Notes under the pieces: generated by a model | Told to the model about the DNA's origin: nothing | The model's database searches: none | What the model saw: the letters and a program-made list of their open reading frames with translations, nothing else | In this document: positions 22,666 through 34,684 of the stretch, in pieces | Numbering within the stretch: position 1 is the first letter of the stretch | How the letters are laid out: each line of letters starts with the position of its first letter | Origin: Ramazzottius varieornatus | Lineage: Eukaryota > Tardigrada > Eutardigrada > Parachela > Ramazzottiidae | DNA length: 64,000 bases | Direction: 5' to 3' | Assembly (NCBI GenBank): GCA_001949185.1 | Contig: BDGG01000013.1 | Span: 1,430,517 to 1,494,516, forward strand | Translations under genes and position numbers: made by a program

Positions 22666-24032
22666 ATGGGCGAGCCGTCAACGACGTCTGGAGGAGTCGA
22701 GCTGGGCTACGCAGAAGACAGTCCAGCATGGAAGCTCCATCGTCGTTACTTTCCCAGCAAGATCGGCGGCTTTCCAGCCTGGCTCGACTTACATTCTCTT
22801 CCGCTGCCTTCTGACCTTCAGTGCGGATCTTGCAGCCAGCCCATGTCCTATCTCCTTCAAGTCTACGCGGCACACGACGGTGATCCAGCTGGCTTTCATC
22901 GCACTACTTTCGTCTTCGTTTGCCGGAAGTCGGCCTGTATGAAGCCGGGAAATAGCCCCGCCGTCCGTGTTATGCGCTGCTGTCTTCCTCGAAACAACAG
23001 TTTTTACAGTAGTGAACCTCCGGCTTACGACGAGAAGCTGGGCGATCCGGTGATCAGCCATCCACTGTGCGCAGTCTGCGGATGTTTAGGTCCGAATACC
23101 TGCTCGTCGTGTAAGAAGTCTTTTTACTGCAGTCGCGCACACCAGATGCTAGCGTGGAAGAGTGGACACAAAGAAGAGTGTGCCGGGATAAAAGATGATG
23201 AGGCAGTGCTGAAAGGGAAGAATATGGAGACGGCGGCGATTTTCTCTGAATATGAACTGGTTGTCGAACCGGAAGAACTTGAAGGTAATGTCACAGGCTG
23301 TTATTAACCATGACGTCATGTTGCGTTATCGTTATAGCAGTTATCTGTAACATTTCTCGGTATCATCAGGTGACGTTACCCGTCAGTATGAATGATTCTG
23401 GGCTCGCTAATTTAGTTTTGTTTCCCGAACGGAAGCTTCCTCGGAAGTTCCTCCCATTGTTCGATTACTGTTCCAAGTATTTTAGTTGTGAGTCCCAACA
23501 TAGTGTTTATGAATTTTTTTTTGATTTTGTAGGTAAGAAGGAAGAGAAGACGGAAGACGAGAAGATGCTCGAGTATCAGAAGCTTCTGATGAATAACGCG
23601 CCAACGCTGAATGACACTTCCGCCGACGAACTCGATCCCTTTTACGCTAGCGCTGCCAAAGACAAGACCTTCCGAGCCTTTCAGAAGCGTGTGAAGCAGA
23701 ACCCCGAGCAGGTGTTACGATATGACCGTGGCGGAGTGCCGTTACTGCTCTCCGACAAGCACGTTCCGGGAAAAGGTGTTAAGAATGTCTCACGATGCTC
23801 GTGTGGAGCTCCACGAACCTTCGAGTATCAAATCATGCCGCAGATTTTGAATTACTTGGACCAAGAAGAGAGTTTAACAGAAGGTCTTGATTTCGGGACC
23901 ATCTTGGTCTATACTTGCTCTAGAAATTGTCACAGTGAGTCGATCAAGTACCAGCCTGAATTTGCATGGGTACAACCCGTTCAATCAGAGGGAAGAGGTC
24001 CTCGCGTTGAAGCTGCTATGGAAGAAGATTAG
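22666..24032 (+). CDS. PDCD2: Programmed cell death protein 2 (2 exons)
   Basis: PDCD2 is a dedicated chaperone for ribosomal protein uS5 in small-subunit assembly (known of the family). Exons: 22666-23284 and 23533-24032, joined G|GT, 372 aa (human 344). The N-terminal TYPP fold contains LGYAED, FPSKIGGFPAWLD and two CxxC pairs. The MYND zinc finger is CAVCGCLGPNTCSSC through HKEEC. The C-terminal PDCD2_C domain has PEQVLRYDRGGVPLLLSD, CSCGAPRTFEYQIMPQ and the TCSRNC pair. The intron is in frame without stops in its second half, so that half alone looks like coding. Confidence 0.95.
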
Positions 24033-24471
24033 ATCAGTCAAAACAGCCTGTTGACGCTTTCTTGCTATTAATAAAATTATTTATGATTCCGTCCTGTGCT
24101 CATTTCCGCGGGCCAGGAAATCTGAGGGCAGAAGTTCAGAATGTGAAAGTGCCCCTGTTTTAGGCATTTAGCATCGTGCGAGCCGGCGCCTTACGTCACC
24201 GCACTGAATGCTACAAGAAAGCCACGCTGTAACAAGAATGGAAAAGTTGCGACGTCGCGCGTCGATTTTAAGCACAAGGCTAACGCGGCAACGACGTCAT
24301 AGCTTTATTCGAGTCGCTTGTACAGCTGGCATTATTGAACATTAACTCCTTCGACTGATTAGAAAGCAGAGTTGATTGACCAAACTGAATCCAGCTTTCC
24401 AAAAGGGAATCAAGACAACACAAACCGTTCGCCAAAGACGACGTTCAACTTCTCAGTACAGAATAGATCCT
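24033..24471. other. Convergent PDCD2/RPL23 3' flanks
   Basis: This is about 440 bp of 3' sequence with an AATAAA at 24070 serving PDCD2. No other feature was seen. Confidence 0.6.
24070..24075 (+). terminator. Polyadenylation signal for PDCD2
   Basis: An AATAAA lies 38 bases after the stop codon, at a typical position. Confidence 0.65.
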
Positions 24472-25080
<609 letters not shown>

Positions 25081-25557
25081 GGTGAAGCTTGGAGGAAGAT
25101 GATGGGCAAGGGAAAAGGATGATAAACGTCGAAGAGTTCTCCGGAAATGAAAATCCTGATTTACCAAAAATCAGACTGTGCGGATCCGCTTCGCCTGACG
25201 TCAAACCTATCCTTCGACAATAATTCGCCTCGCTTCGTCTCTCACAAACATTTACGCACATCGACGCACTTATCATTGTCATGCACCACGTGCTTGCACC
25301 AGCATTACGAGCTGAATAGCCACCACGTGGTTCACCACCGGGCTTCTTTAAGTCCCCAAGACAACTTTGTTCAGTTGGTTTTACTTCCTCTTCCTATTTT
25401 TTTTCTTCGGCGAAGTCTTATTATCCTTTGATACCACATAAGAACTAGAAAGTGGGAAGGTACGAAATTAGCGGAACTATGTACATCAGAGGAGAGAACA
25501 TAAACAGACTAAACCTGCAAACAAGTTTTCAACAGTTTGACATGCAGCAAAAAGGAA
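25081..25557. other. Gap between RPL23 and aminopeptidase
   Basis: The right part should be the 3' UTR of the aminopeptidase and the left part the RPL23 promoter. No gene was seen. CACGTG E-box-like sites occur at about 25288 and 25324. Confidence 0.5.
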
Positions 25558-28500
25558 TCAACAATTGGCCAAAATATCACCGAGAGTCTTCAACGAATTA
25601 TCAAGAAACTTTCTTCGTAATTCGATCGTCTCGATAGCTTGGCTCAGGGCCAAAGTACCCGAACCGAGTTTACGACCGGGCTTGTAAAAGAACTCTTTCA
25701 CTTCATCCAAGTCACGCTTAGACGTCATCCAGTGAAGACAGTAAAAGATACCGGAAATCACTGGATCGTCACCGTACTTTACATACAACGTGTTGTCCCA
25801 TAGCTCTCTGATTGTTCTCCACACTGCATCACGCGCTACGAAATTCATGGAAAGACCTAACAGGACATGCGTCGACTCCATGGGACGGATCACCGTTGGA
25901 TCAGAGGCATACTTCAGAAACCTAAAAATGCATGTAAGCGTCAGAAATATTCAGAAAAATTGGGAAGCGCTTCTTCTAACCGTTCAACGAGCAAAATATT
26001 CTGGGTCGTCGACAGAGCCCCCAAAATTATGGTTTTCTCCGAGGCGATCTGGGTACTACGATACTTCTCCCACAGATTGTTCCACTCCACCTCGCTGCCA
26101 TGTTTAACTACTGTACGGTAAACGACAGAACGGAGATCGACGGGGATATCGCCTTTGCTGAACATCCTTCTGGAAGATTCGATACAAGCCGGTAAGTCGG
26201 CGTGACAGGCTTCTCCAAAGATATGGACACATTGTCGCCTGCAAAAAGACCCGCGTTTGAGTTCCCTTGAAACTGTCACACCACACCGAGAAGGCTTACC
26301 GGAGAGGGATATTGTCGGAAGGAACTGCTGAACAATCCAACGCAGCAAAGACCGGCTGGATCAGGTCTTGGCGCCATTTGCGGAACTTCAAAAACACCTC
26401 CGTCTCGAACAGAATGGATTCTGCACCGTCGAAGTATGACGTTATGGTCGACCACGGAAGGAAGTGGCGTTCTTTGGTCAGGTAGGATGCTAGGCTGAAT
26501 GCGGTGGTCAAATTTACCCGACCGATCCTGCAAGACAGTAGAATAGTTCAACACGAAGCTCTCCTCGTTGCCATAAAATAGCGGAAAGAAGACAAAAATG
26601 TGGGAAAAAGGGCAAAGCCGTTCTTCTGCTTCCAATTAAAAAGACGTGTTGCCCAATAGATAACCTTCGAAGTGCAAGAGATTCTTCGAAAAAAGCGAGT
26701 TCTTTTGTTCGGATGCGAAATCCGTCCAAATAATCTCATACGGAAATTCTGATACAACCAGTATGGTTCTTACCTGGCAAGGCTGAAAGCATCGTCCAAG
26801 AGGTTCGCTCTGTCTTCGGCCGACATCACTTCCGGGTCCTCCTTCAGTGCCTTGATCAGTTCCACCCAGTTCCCCTCATCGTAGTTCACTCTGTAGAACC
26901 CTGTCTGTCTAGCATTCAGCTTGTACCACTTCTGCTCCACATTCCCAATCACCACTGTCTTCGCCGGCTGATCCAACCAGACACTCGTTGCATTCTTCGG
27001 TGAGGTCGCCGTCAGATAGTTCAACGGGACGATCCAACTTTCCAGTGAAGCATCCGGCCTAATGGCGAACGCCTCACTGGGACTGATTCGTCGCTGTGAG
27101 ACCGAGATGCTCTTCCCGTCTGGCTCTAACGTGGCTGTGACTAGTGGGAAACCTGGTTGTAGAGTCCACTTGTCCGCTATGTTTTTGATAGTAATTTCTG
27201 TCTGATCTTTTGTTTGTGTGAGAGTGCTGTTGTGCCAGGCGTTGTCCAGGGAAGACCAAAGATCTTCCGTTTTAGCATTACCGTACTTGTTCTTGTACAG
27301 GTAGTTCGTTACACCTTGCTGGAAAATGGAAGGACTGAGGGACTCGTAGAGCATCAAGAGGACGGAGGCGCCTTTCGAGTAGGAGATTTCATCGAAGCGC
27401 GAAGCAACCTCCGAAGCATCCTACAAGGTAGAAAGGACAAAAGTCAAATGTACGAGAAAAACAGAATGGGAAGCTGGTGTTACGCGTCCGAGGATTAGCG
27501 TGCAAACCAGCCCGTCATCAAGCACCTGCATACAAGATGCTGGTCAAACAGTACGAGGGGCGTGGTATTACTTGCTCAACGTACAACTTTGCTCCCCATA
27601 CAGTACGTCACGAGTTACGCGCAGGCTTCTTAGGCTATGTCACGTAGCCGTGAGGTACATGAGCAACGTTGACGGCTGAACAAAATAAGACCTCGCTCCT
27701 CGTACGCAAACATACATGGAGATCGTGAAAGCCCTCCACTCTGCTTCATAAAGCTGTACACTTACCACAGCAAAAGATATGCAGGTGTGTGAAGGGTTAC
27801 ACACTGATTCGCATGAACAAAAGTAGCTTTGACAATACCTTGATGTCAGCTATGATCGGATGTGTGCTGTACAGAGCGTCGGACGTCAGTGCGGACTGAA
27901 CGATAGTGTGAGACATGCGGGACCAGGAAGCGAGAGCCGGCATAGCCGCGTCGGCACCCAGATGCTGCATGAAGGTAGCGAAGCCTTCGTTCAGCCAGAG
28001 CTGGTCCCACCATGTCATGGTCACCAGGTTGCCGAACCACTGATGGGCAATCTCGTGGGCGACAACGATGGAGACGAGATCCATCTGGGACAGACTGGAC
28101 TCTTTGGGGTCGAACAACATCGACTGCTCGCGGAAAGTTCTACAAAACACCAGAATGATTAGAATAACTTTAGAAAACGGAAGCACTGTCGAAAACCTCC
28201 TGATTGGTTGTATGGTTTTTAGAAATGCGCTATACTGTGTATCGGAACCGTCTGTCAAGTTTGTCTCTCTTCTGCGCCGACAGCTCACTTGGCAGGTGTC
28301 TACGATTCTATACAGCTTCGAACCATCTTGGCCAGTGACGAAGCACTCTAAGCGTTTACTTTGAAGTCCCGCTCACTTCGGACATTCGTGCCCGATTTTG
28401 GACCGTGGGCATACATAACACCTACTGTGTGGCCCACGGTAAAGTTTCTGGCACGTACGTCCGAGATGAGCGGAACTTTAAAGTACCTACATTAGTCCCC

Positions 28501-30720
28501 AGTTTTCCATTGCACCAGCAGAGAAATCGGGAATAGCGATCAAGTCTGAAACAAAGTCATCGTAAGGTATTCTTGTCCAGCGACAGACTCAAGAACCCTA
28601 AAGTGTGTCTACAATGTATTCGTACCAAGTTTTTGCAGGGGATAAGGGATGCTGAAGAACTTCTCATAGTATTCCAATGCTGCAACGGCAATTTGAAGAG
28701 CGAATCCTGTCTGGTTGACCTTATGCCGAACCGCGTACACGTTGATCTACAATAATATACAGTAATACTTTCTTCAAACTCCCACCAAATTTCAACGAAC
28801 AGATCGTCAAAACTGATTAAGTTTCTTTACCTCGACACCGCTTTCGCTTCGGTTTGTGACTTTCCCAAACTCGCAAAGCACAAACGCCACTAGGTACGTC
28901 GACATTATGGGCGTATCCTCGTAAATCGTCACCATCAACTCCGGCTTCCCCGCTATATCTTCCTGAAAATCAAAAGTGACTGTCGCAAAAACAAGCCACA
29001 AAATATTACTCCCATGTCTGTCAGGAAGAAAAAACTTACCGTAGTTCTCACTGGTGTATTGAACAACGCAAGCAAATCATGGTCATGGACCATCTTCACC
29101 CGGAAGACCGCTTTGAACGCCGGCTCGTCAAAACACGGAAAGGCCATTCGGGCAAATGTATCCTCAAACTGCGTCGTTGCCAGAGTTCTACAAACAATCA
29201 CAACATCAAGTTGAACATTCCGTATTGTAATTTCTCAAGGACGGAAGCGGGAACTCGGCAAGCAATCTCGACCAGATCGTCGTCCCCCCACACCCGGTGG
29301 GTTTTCGATGATACTGGCTGAAAGTGTGCGCCACTTGGAAAGACGATCTGGTCTAGCTGAATGCTGAGCTCCCGAATATTCATGTATGACTTTATGTTCC
29401 CTTTTACACATTTTTTCCGGTGTTGTCGACGTATTCGCTGCTGTAGAATCCATGCATGTCGTCCCTGAGTGGTGCCTGAAAGGAAATTTCCAGCACGTAC
29501 TTCGCTTCCGGTCTGAGCAACTTCCGGCTTGTCAGCTGTAACTGGCTCGAAGCTTGGCACGTGTTCATCCGACTGACTAAGTTTATCCCATCCGATGAGT
29601 CTTCCGTCAGAGTAGTAAAGAGGATGGTAAGGTCCTTAGCATGCAGCACCACCATCGTCGTCTCTTGGAAGATCTTCAGCTCGATGCGCACTGTCCCGCT
29701 AAAGTTCCTGTGAGGAAGCGAGGTTTGTATCTCGAGGTTGTAGACTGTGGGACGGACATGCTGTGGCAGGCGAGTTTCCTGGTAATCACAGGAACTGAGA
29801 GACGGGGATGACGTCAGGGAAGAAGGCGTTCGGTCACCTGAAATCAAACAAGAGCGTCAGCAATCAGATGGACTCATCCAACACCAACAAGAGTTCGGTG
29901 TATTCAGATGAAGGAAAGATCAGTACCTGAAGTATCTAAGTCTTCAGTTGCATCTTTGACAGTCAGTCCTTTGGAAAACGCGAATACGATCAGTAAGAAA
30001 AATATTCCGATCATTTTACGTAACTCTATAAAGGAGACGCGTGACTTCCGCGTTTCTATCGTTGAAACCTCTCACCGACAACGATAATCTTCGACGGACG
30101 ACTTTTACTTCCCACAACCCGCCAACAAGTGGTCTTGAACATGGAAAATTTTTCCCTGCTCGTCTCCTTGTCAGCAGTAAATAATGAGACTATTAAGTCG
30201 TCAAACTTGTATGTTCGCGGAAGTGACGGAAGCGCGCCTAAATACAGCCTCATAATATTAGCATTAAGCACACACATTGGCATTACAACTCAATCGTTCC
30301 TCATTTACGGACTTCCACACAGGCGAGACTCGTAAAACCGTTCTGTTTACCTTTCGGGCTTTGCGTGGAACCGTAGTCTTCGTCTGCAGGCAGCGTGTCG
30401 TATGAAACACCTGGACCGGAAGTGGAAGTTGCACCGTTTGCGGCTTGAATCTCTTCGGGGAAAGTGCGACGGTAAATGATCACGGTGAGGGCGGCAACCA
30501 GGCCGCTGAGCAGCATGCATAGCAAGGTGATCCATAGAGTCGGAGAGCGACAGGAAGAAGGCCTCCGTTGGAGCGGTCGAGGAGCGCGTTTACGGATAGG
30601 ATTAGAGTGGACTGGCGGCACTGGTCGCAAACGAAATTCCAGCCGCTCACTGCCATTCAGGAAGGCCACTTCGGGATCATCTACTTCGGTTAGGACGTCG
30701 TAGTCTTCCGTTTTGTCCAT
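25558..30720 (-). CDS. M1-family zinc aminopeptidase, membrane-anchored form (11 exons)
   Basis: Zinc exopeptidase that removes N-terminal residues from peptides. Exons (minus): 30351-30720, 29408-29837, 29040-29187, 28831-28962, 28626-28746, 28491-28545, 27839-28139, 26774-27420, 26300-26527, 25981-26238, 25558-25921. They close to 1017 aa. The cytosolic N-terminus is followed by a signal anchor ([20 protein letters not shown], about residues 62-82), giving type II topology. The substrate-binding GAMENW lies at about residue 411. Zinc site [10 protein letters not shown] lies at about 446, with NEGFATF 18 residues on. [13 protein letters not shown] and a C-terminal ERAP1-like helical domain are present. 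It belongs to the aminopeptidase N / A / ERAP-LNPEP class; I cannot assign the exact orthologue. Exon 25981 uses an unusual GTTAGA donor. The TTGCAG before the ATG implies a 5' UTR intron. Confidence 0.93.
27515..27800. repeat. Family B repeat, long form
   Basis: AGCACCTGCATACAAG near 27520 and GATATGCAGGTGTG near 27776 form distant ends of an element of about 280 bp in an aminopeptidase intron. It is the longest family B copy and may be close to complete. Confidence 0.6.
28358..28484. repeat. 127 bp inverted repeat (single copy, family C)
   Basis: Arms of about 55 bases start ACTTTGAAGTCCCGCTCA and end with the inverse of ACTTTAAAGTTCCGCTCA. Both carry TCGGAC, CGTGCC and ACCGTGGGC. The loop is about 18 bases. 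The right end reaches the donor of the exon coding for GAMENW (donor at 28489-28490). Confidence 0.8.
29248..29382. repeat. Family A repeat, full length
   Basis: GAACTCGGCAAGCAATCTCG left end, GTGTGCGCCACTTGG right arm, and TGCTGAGCTCCCG right end. The left arm is replaced by a C/G-rich stretch. It lies in an aminopeptidase intron. Confidence 0.7.
29927..30014 (-). CDS. Candidate alternative first exon of the aminopeptidase, signal-peptide form
   Basis: ATG at 30012-30014 opens [16 protein letters not shown], a clear secretion signal, and the frame runs to a GTACTG donor at 29926. The exon ends in phase 1, the same phase as the anchor exon 30351-30720, so both can join the acceptor at 29838. 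Use of this exon would give a 923 aa protein with no transmembrane anchor: a soluble secreted or lumenal enzyme. Transcript evidence is absent here. Confidence 0.55.
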
Positions 30721-31374
30721 TTCTGCAAGGTACAAACAAAACAACGAGATTTCAATACGTAAAGGAAGCAGAGGACGCAATCAGCGTTTCCGGTGGCTGC
30801 AGTTCGAAAGTTGCGCCGATGTTTGCTCGTCCATTATGGCGGGCATAGGCTTCGTGCTAGGGTCAGATCTGAAGGAAGCGGGTTCTGCAAAAGAGAACAA
30901 GCACTGCAAAACGAGAGGTGCGAGATAAAGATTCGAGCGCAGCGTCGAAGAAGGAAAAAACAGCTGCTGCAAGCCGATGAAAAACAAACGATGACGTAAT
31001 GTGTGATAGATGTCATGTCATATAAGTTTTTTTGCTATCCGACAGCTTCGGATTAAGACCACATGACAGATCGATCCGACGATCCGACCGCGGTTTACAC
31101 TGTACATCCATGCATCTGTACGTCAAATCAACCATCGGCAATCAATGGTTAACCGCCATATTGTCTGCTGTTGCGCAACTGACAATCGCAGTTCGCAGAG
31201 TGGAATGGCGATTTATCGTATTCCTACATTTTTCTTCCAAGTTCCAGGATTCAGCTCCGTTTCCCTCGGAATCGTCCATCCATTATGAGCCGCCAAGTAA
31301 GAGATTAAGTTTTCACGCAAGACTGTGTGGTTCGGTCAGAGAGTGGTTCCCTGGAAGAACTTATTTGCTGTGGA
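30721..31374. promoter_or_regulatory. Shared 5' region between aminopeptidase and BRX1
   Basis: About 650 bp separates the divergent start codons. The aminopeptidase ATG follows a CTTGCAG acceptor, so part of this is its 5' UTR intron. I see no TATA box at a clear distance. Treat it as a divergent promoter by position only. Confidence 0.45.
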
Positions 31375-32599
31375 ATGGCAGTCAAACGCAAGGTTGCCTC
31401 GGATGACTCGCCGAAGAATAAAGACGGGATCGTCAGGTCGCCCAAACAGGACTCTGGATCGAAGAAAGTGGACAAGACGAAGCGGAAGAACAAGCGAAAG
31501 ACTATAGATGATGCGAAAGTTGCTCCTGAATTACTCATTGAGCTGCCACCAGCTGTCAGGAAATCAGACGAAGAACCGCTGAAGCGTGCGCGATGGACGA
31601 ACAAGCAACGCGTCCTCATCTTCAGCTCCAGAGGTATCGGTTACCGAGATCGTCACCTGATGAACGACTTCAAAACCGTCATGCCGCACTCCAAAAGTGA
31701 AAGTAAAATGAACAAGAAGGAGAAACTTGTTCAGATTAACGAAGCAGCGGAGATGAAGAATGCCAACCATGTGCTGTACTTTGAATCCCGAAAGAAGAAA
31801 GACTTGTATTTGTGGGCCGCTAACACTCCTGACGGTCCCTCGGCCAAGTTTCTCGTCGAGAATATCCATACCATGGACGAACTCAAGATGACAGGAAACT
31901 GCTTGAAGGGATCAAGGCCGATCGTTTCCTTCGATAAGACTTTCGACACAGTTCCGCACTTGTCCCTGTTAAGGTAGGACGTGTCGTCATGTTCCATATC
32001 ACTTTTCCCCCGTGTAGCCGCGCCGATTTGGTTTTTGACGTCATGCTGGATATTTATTACTTGGTGATATATGGCATTACCAGGAGTCATGACATTACAT
32101 GCATTACATCCATGTACTGACTTCCGGTTTGGCTTGCAGAGAGCTTTTCATCCAGATTTTCGGCACACCCAACGGACATCCCAAGTCGCAGCCTTTCATA
32201 GATCGTGTAATGACCTTCTCGATCGCTGATAACCGAATCTGGATCAGGAATTTTCAAATCGTCGAGGAAGACGGCGCGTTAGCGGAGATCGGACCGCGCC
32301 TGACACTGAACCTCATCAAGATTTTCGAAGGTAGTTTCCGAGGCGAGTGTTTGTATGAGAACCCACTGTATGTCTCGCCTAACCTGAACAGGCGACAGGC
32401 CAAGCTGGCTGCGGCTGGTAAATACATTAACCGTGTGAGTGAAAAGTTAGAACGAGAGGAAAGGAAGCCAGAGACGGCGTATCCGCTGGAAGATGAACTG
32501 GACGACGTCTTCCGACGTGCCGATAAACAGGCTCAAGGTGGCCAGAAAAGTACGACTGCTTCGACTTCTACCCACAAGAACAAGAAACTCAAAACTTAA
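31375..32599 (+). CDS. BRIX1: Ribosome biogenesis protein BRX1 (2 exons)
   Basis: Nucleolar Brix-domain protein needed for 60S subunit assembly. Exons: 31375-31973 and 32140-32599, joined AG|A, 352 aa (human 353). It has a basic N-terminal tail, then the Brix domain from about residue 60: RVLIFSSRGIGYRDRHLMND, MPHSKSESKMNKKEKL, AKFLVENIHTMDELKMTGNC, LKGSRPIVSFD and FRNFQIVEEDGALAEIGPR-type core (here IRNFQIVEEDGALAEIGPR). It ends in a short Lys-rich tail. I chose ATG 31375 because an upstream in-frame extension has only a GTG. Confidence 0.96.
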
Positions 32600-32707
32600 G
32601 GCGAAACTCCATTCCCTTTGCTGGTCCCCTTTGCTTTTCATTCGAGTATTCGATGTTTTCATCATCCGCAACTAACTGACTTGTCACTTGAAAACCGGAA
32701 GGAAACG

Positions 32708-32713
32708 AATAAA
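32708..32713 (+). terminator. Polyadenylation signal for BRX1
   Basis: AATAAA lies 109 bases after the BRX1 stop and only 26 bases before the METTL2 stop on the other strand. The two 3' UTRs probably overlap. Confidence 0.55.
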
Positions 32714-32738
32714 ACTATAGGATACGACAACAGAAATT

Positions 32739-34363
32739 TTAGTTTTCTGGTTTCGAATATTTACACTGTATCCAAACACGGTGCATCAAAAGCTTCTTCT
32801 TTCTGTTGACCAGTAAACGACGATCAACGGCGTTCTGCTCTTCTTTCAGCCCAGCCGAGCAAAACAGGTTCCTAACTTCCTCTGTGAGAAAAGGTAAAAC
32901 ATGGTAAGCATGTTTAAACATTTGAGAGAAGGCTGAAACGTACGGGCGGAACGGAACTCCTACCTTGTGTGAAAAAGTAGGCCAGCGTGCCATCTTGCCT
33001 AACGTACAGATTCTCTCCGGCACATTGCGCTAAAAATTCCACCATCAAAGCCGCCCAGCAAGATTTCGTTTCCTCAAAGTTTTGTTTTGCACAACGGAAA
33101 TACCTGGTTTGAAACGAAGCTGAGCCAGATCGTATTTTCCGTAATCCCGGAAGAAGAGGCGTCCTCCTGGCTTCAACGCTCTGACCAGCCTTTGGATTAC
33201 AAACACCATCCTGGTAAAGGTAAACACTCTTCCTAAGTCACTTTCACCCTGAAAATTCAGAGAAGGAAGTGACATTCGTACTTATCGGGGGAAATGGCGG
33301 ATAGTGTGTAGACGATGATGATGAAGTCGACGCTTTCCGGTGGAACAGGCCACTCTGAGTGCTCATCCGTCAGATCAGCGACGAAGGCGTTACAACGGGA
33401 GGTGTCGTATTCCGGGGAACTCTACGAAAGCACAGAGATACACCTGCACTCTCAAGAGCCTTGTTCAGCGGACAGTTACTTTAAGTAGCTTTATAGCGTT
33501 CTCGGAAAAATCGCAGCAGTGTACAAAGGTCCTTCTGGAAAGAAACGACAGGATGTTCACTAGCTGAGTAACACCCGCGTACCGATTAAAATTTGATCTT
33601 ACTTTGTATCTCGGAGAAGAGGTATGACAGTACTGCCAGTTCCACATCCCGTCTACAATGATATCCTTAGAGTGGGATTTGAGATATGAAATGGAAGACT
33701 GGAGGGAAAGTAAAAGAATTCAACCTCGAATACGACGGAAAGTTCCTCGGACTGGGGAGACAAGAGAAGCCTCGCTTCCTCGTCCATTATTTCCGGAAAC
33801 TCGCTGTCGAGCCACTGCCTACAAGAAGCCTTCATGTTACACGAGTAATGACGAAAGCACGAAAACTTCGATATGGCCTCAAAAGGAGAGTTAATTACAG
33901 TATTTTAGCAAAGGACGAAACTCGGATCGCGGGTCCGCGACTTACCGTTTCTTGAAGAACTGGTCACTGTGCTTTTCATAAAAGTTATTCCAGTGCTTGC
34001 CGGCGTTCGTTACGTATTCACCTATGATAACCGGAGCATCGGATAAAGATGGGAAGCCATCGAGCATACTAAAGAATCGATGAAACCAAGTTGTTGAGTG
34101 GTACCTGCTTCCTCCTCTGACAGCGGATTTGAAGAGTTCAACAACACGCGGGATTCGGCTGCTTGTCTTTTCTCTTCCGTCCATTCGATATCATCCCTGT
34201 TACATCCAACAGTTTTCATCTTCAAGACATCGCTCAAGGTACTGTCGTACTGACGAGATACAAACTTACCGTACCAAGCATTCTTTTCAAAGACTTTCGC
34301 ACAGTCGTCCAGCGTCCGATTACGCACTCTTGCGATGCGGTTCAGAGTCTGCTCGTCATCCAT
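32739..34363 (-). CDS. METTL2: METTL2-type tRNA 3-methylcytidine methyltransferase (10 exons)
   Basis: Class I SAM methyltransferase that makes m3C32 in tRNA Thr/Arg (known of the family). Exons (minus): 34275-34363, 34105-34196, 33946-34021, 33725-33818, 33603-33652, 33480-33534, 33282-33421, 33104-33210, 32964-33029, 32739-32881. They close to 303 aa. Motifs in order: [38 protein letters not shown] (SAM motif I), [67 protein letters not shown] and the METTL2-specific end [12 protein letters not shown]...[11 protein letters not shown]. The ending separates it from METTL6. Donors at exons 1 (GTACGG) and 4 (GTTGAA) are weak but needed for phase. Confidence 0.94.
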
Positions 34364-34684
34364 CTTTCTCCTGACGAACTTGAAGTACCTCTTCTGTCGG
34401 GAGGAGAGGCTAGGACGTGGGAGAAGAAACAGCAAAACGTTCCAAACTTTCATCGTTCGAGGAAACAAAATTCTGATGTTTTTTAGACCCGAAGTAGCCG
34501 AAACAAGCCAATCAAATGAATCAAGCCCATGTCAGTCGAACACGCTCAGCTGATCGGGGAATTTACCTTGATTGATGACTTTCCATATCCACATTGCTGC
34601 ATAGCGTCTAACGTGTAGTAAGGATGCCCGAACGGACATCCGTCTGCGCTCCAGACAGAATCGACGGAGCCGGTCTCGGTGTAC
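34340..34684 (-). CDS. Spliced ORF fragment overlapping the METTL2 start
   Basis: A segment at 34567-34684 (minus) has a TGTAG acceptor and a GTAAAT donor. In one frame it reads YTETGSVDSVWSADGCPFGH and on to GYGKSSIK in phase 0. A strong pyrimidine-rich acceptor at 34410 then joins it to [17 protein letters not shown] and a stop that lies within the bases GATGGATGA, overlapping the METTL2 ATG (34361-34363) in another frame. I could not place the upstream exons. A segment near 34740-34860 reads NHKELSWAGRFLGDDEAY, but its phase does not connect. It is an unrecognised gene end or a 5' leader of METTL2. Confidence 0.35.

Noticed and set aside
23310-23532. Open frame upstream of the second PDCD2 exon as extra coding sequence
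   Set aside because: It is the in-frame part of the intron. The GAAG|GTAATG donor and TTTTGTAG acceptor join the conserved parts in phase.
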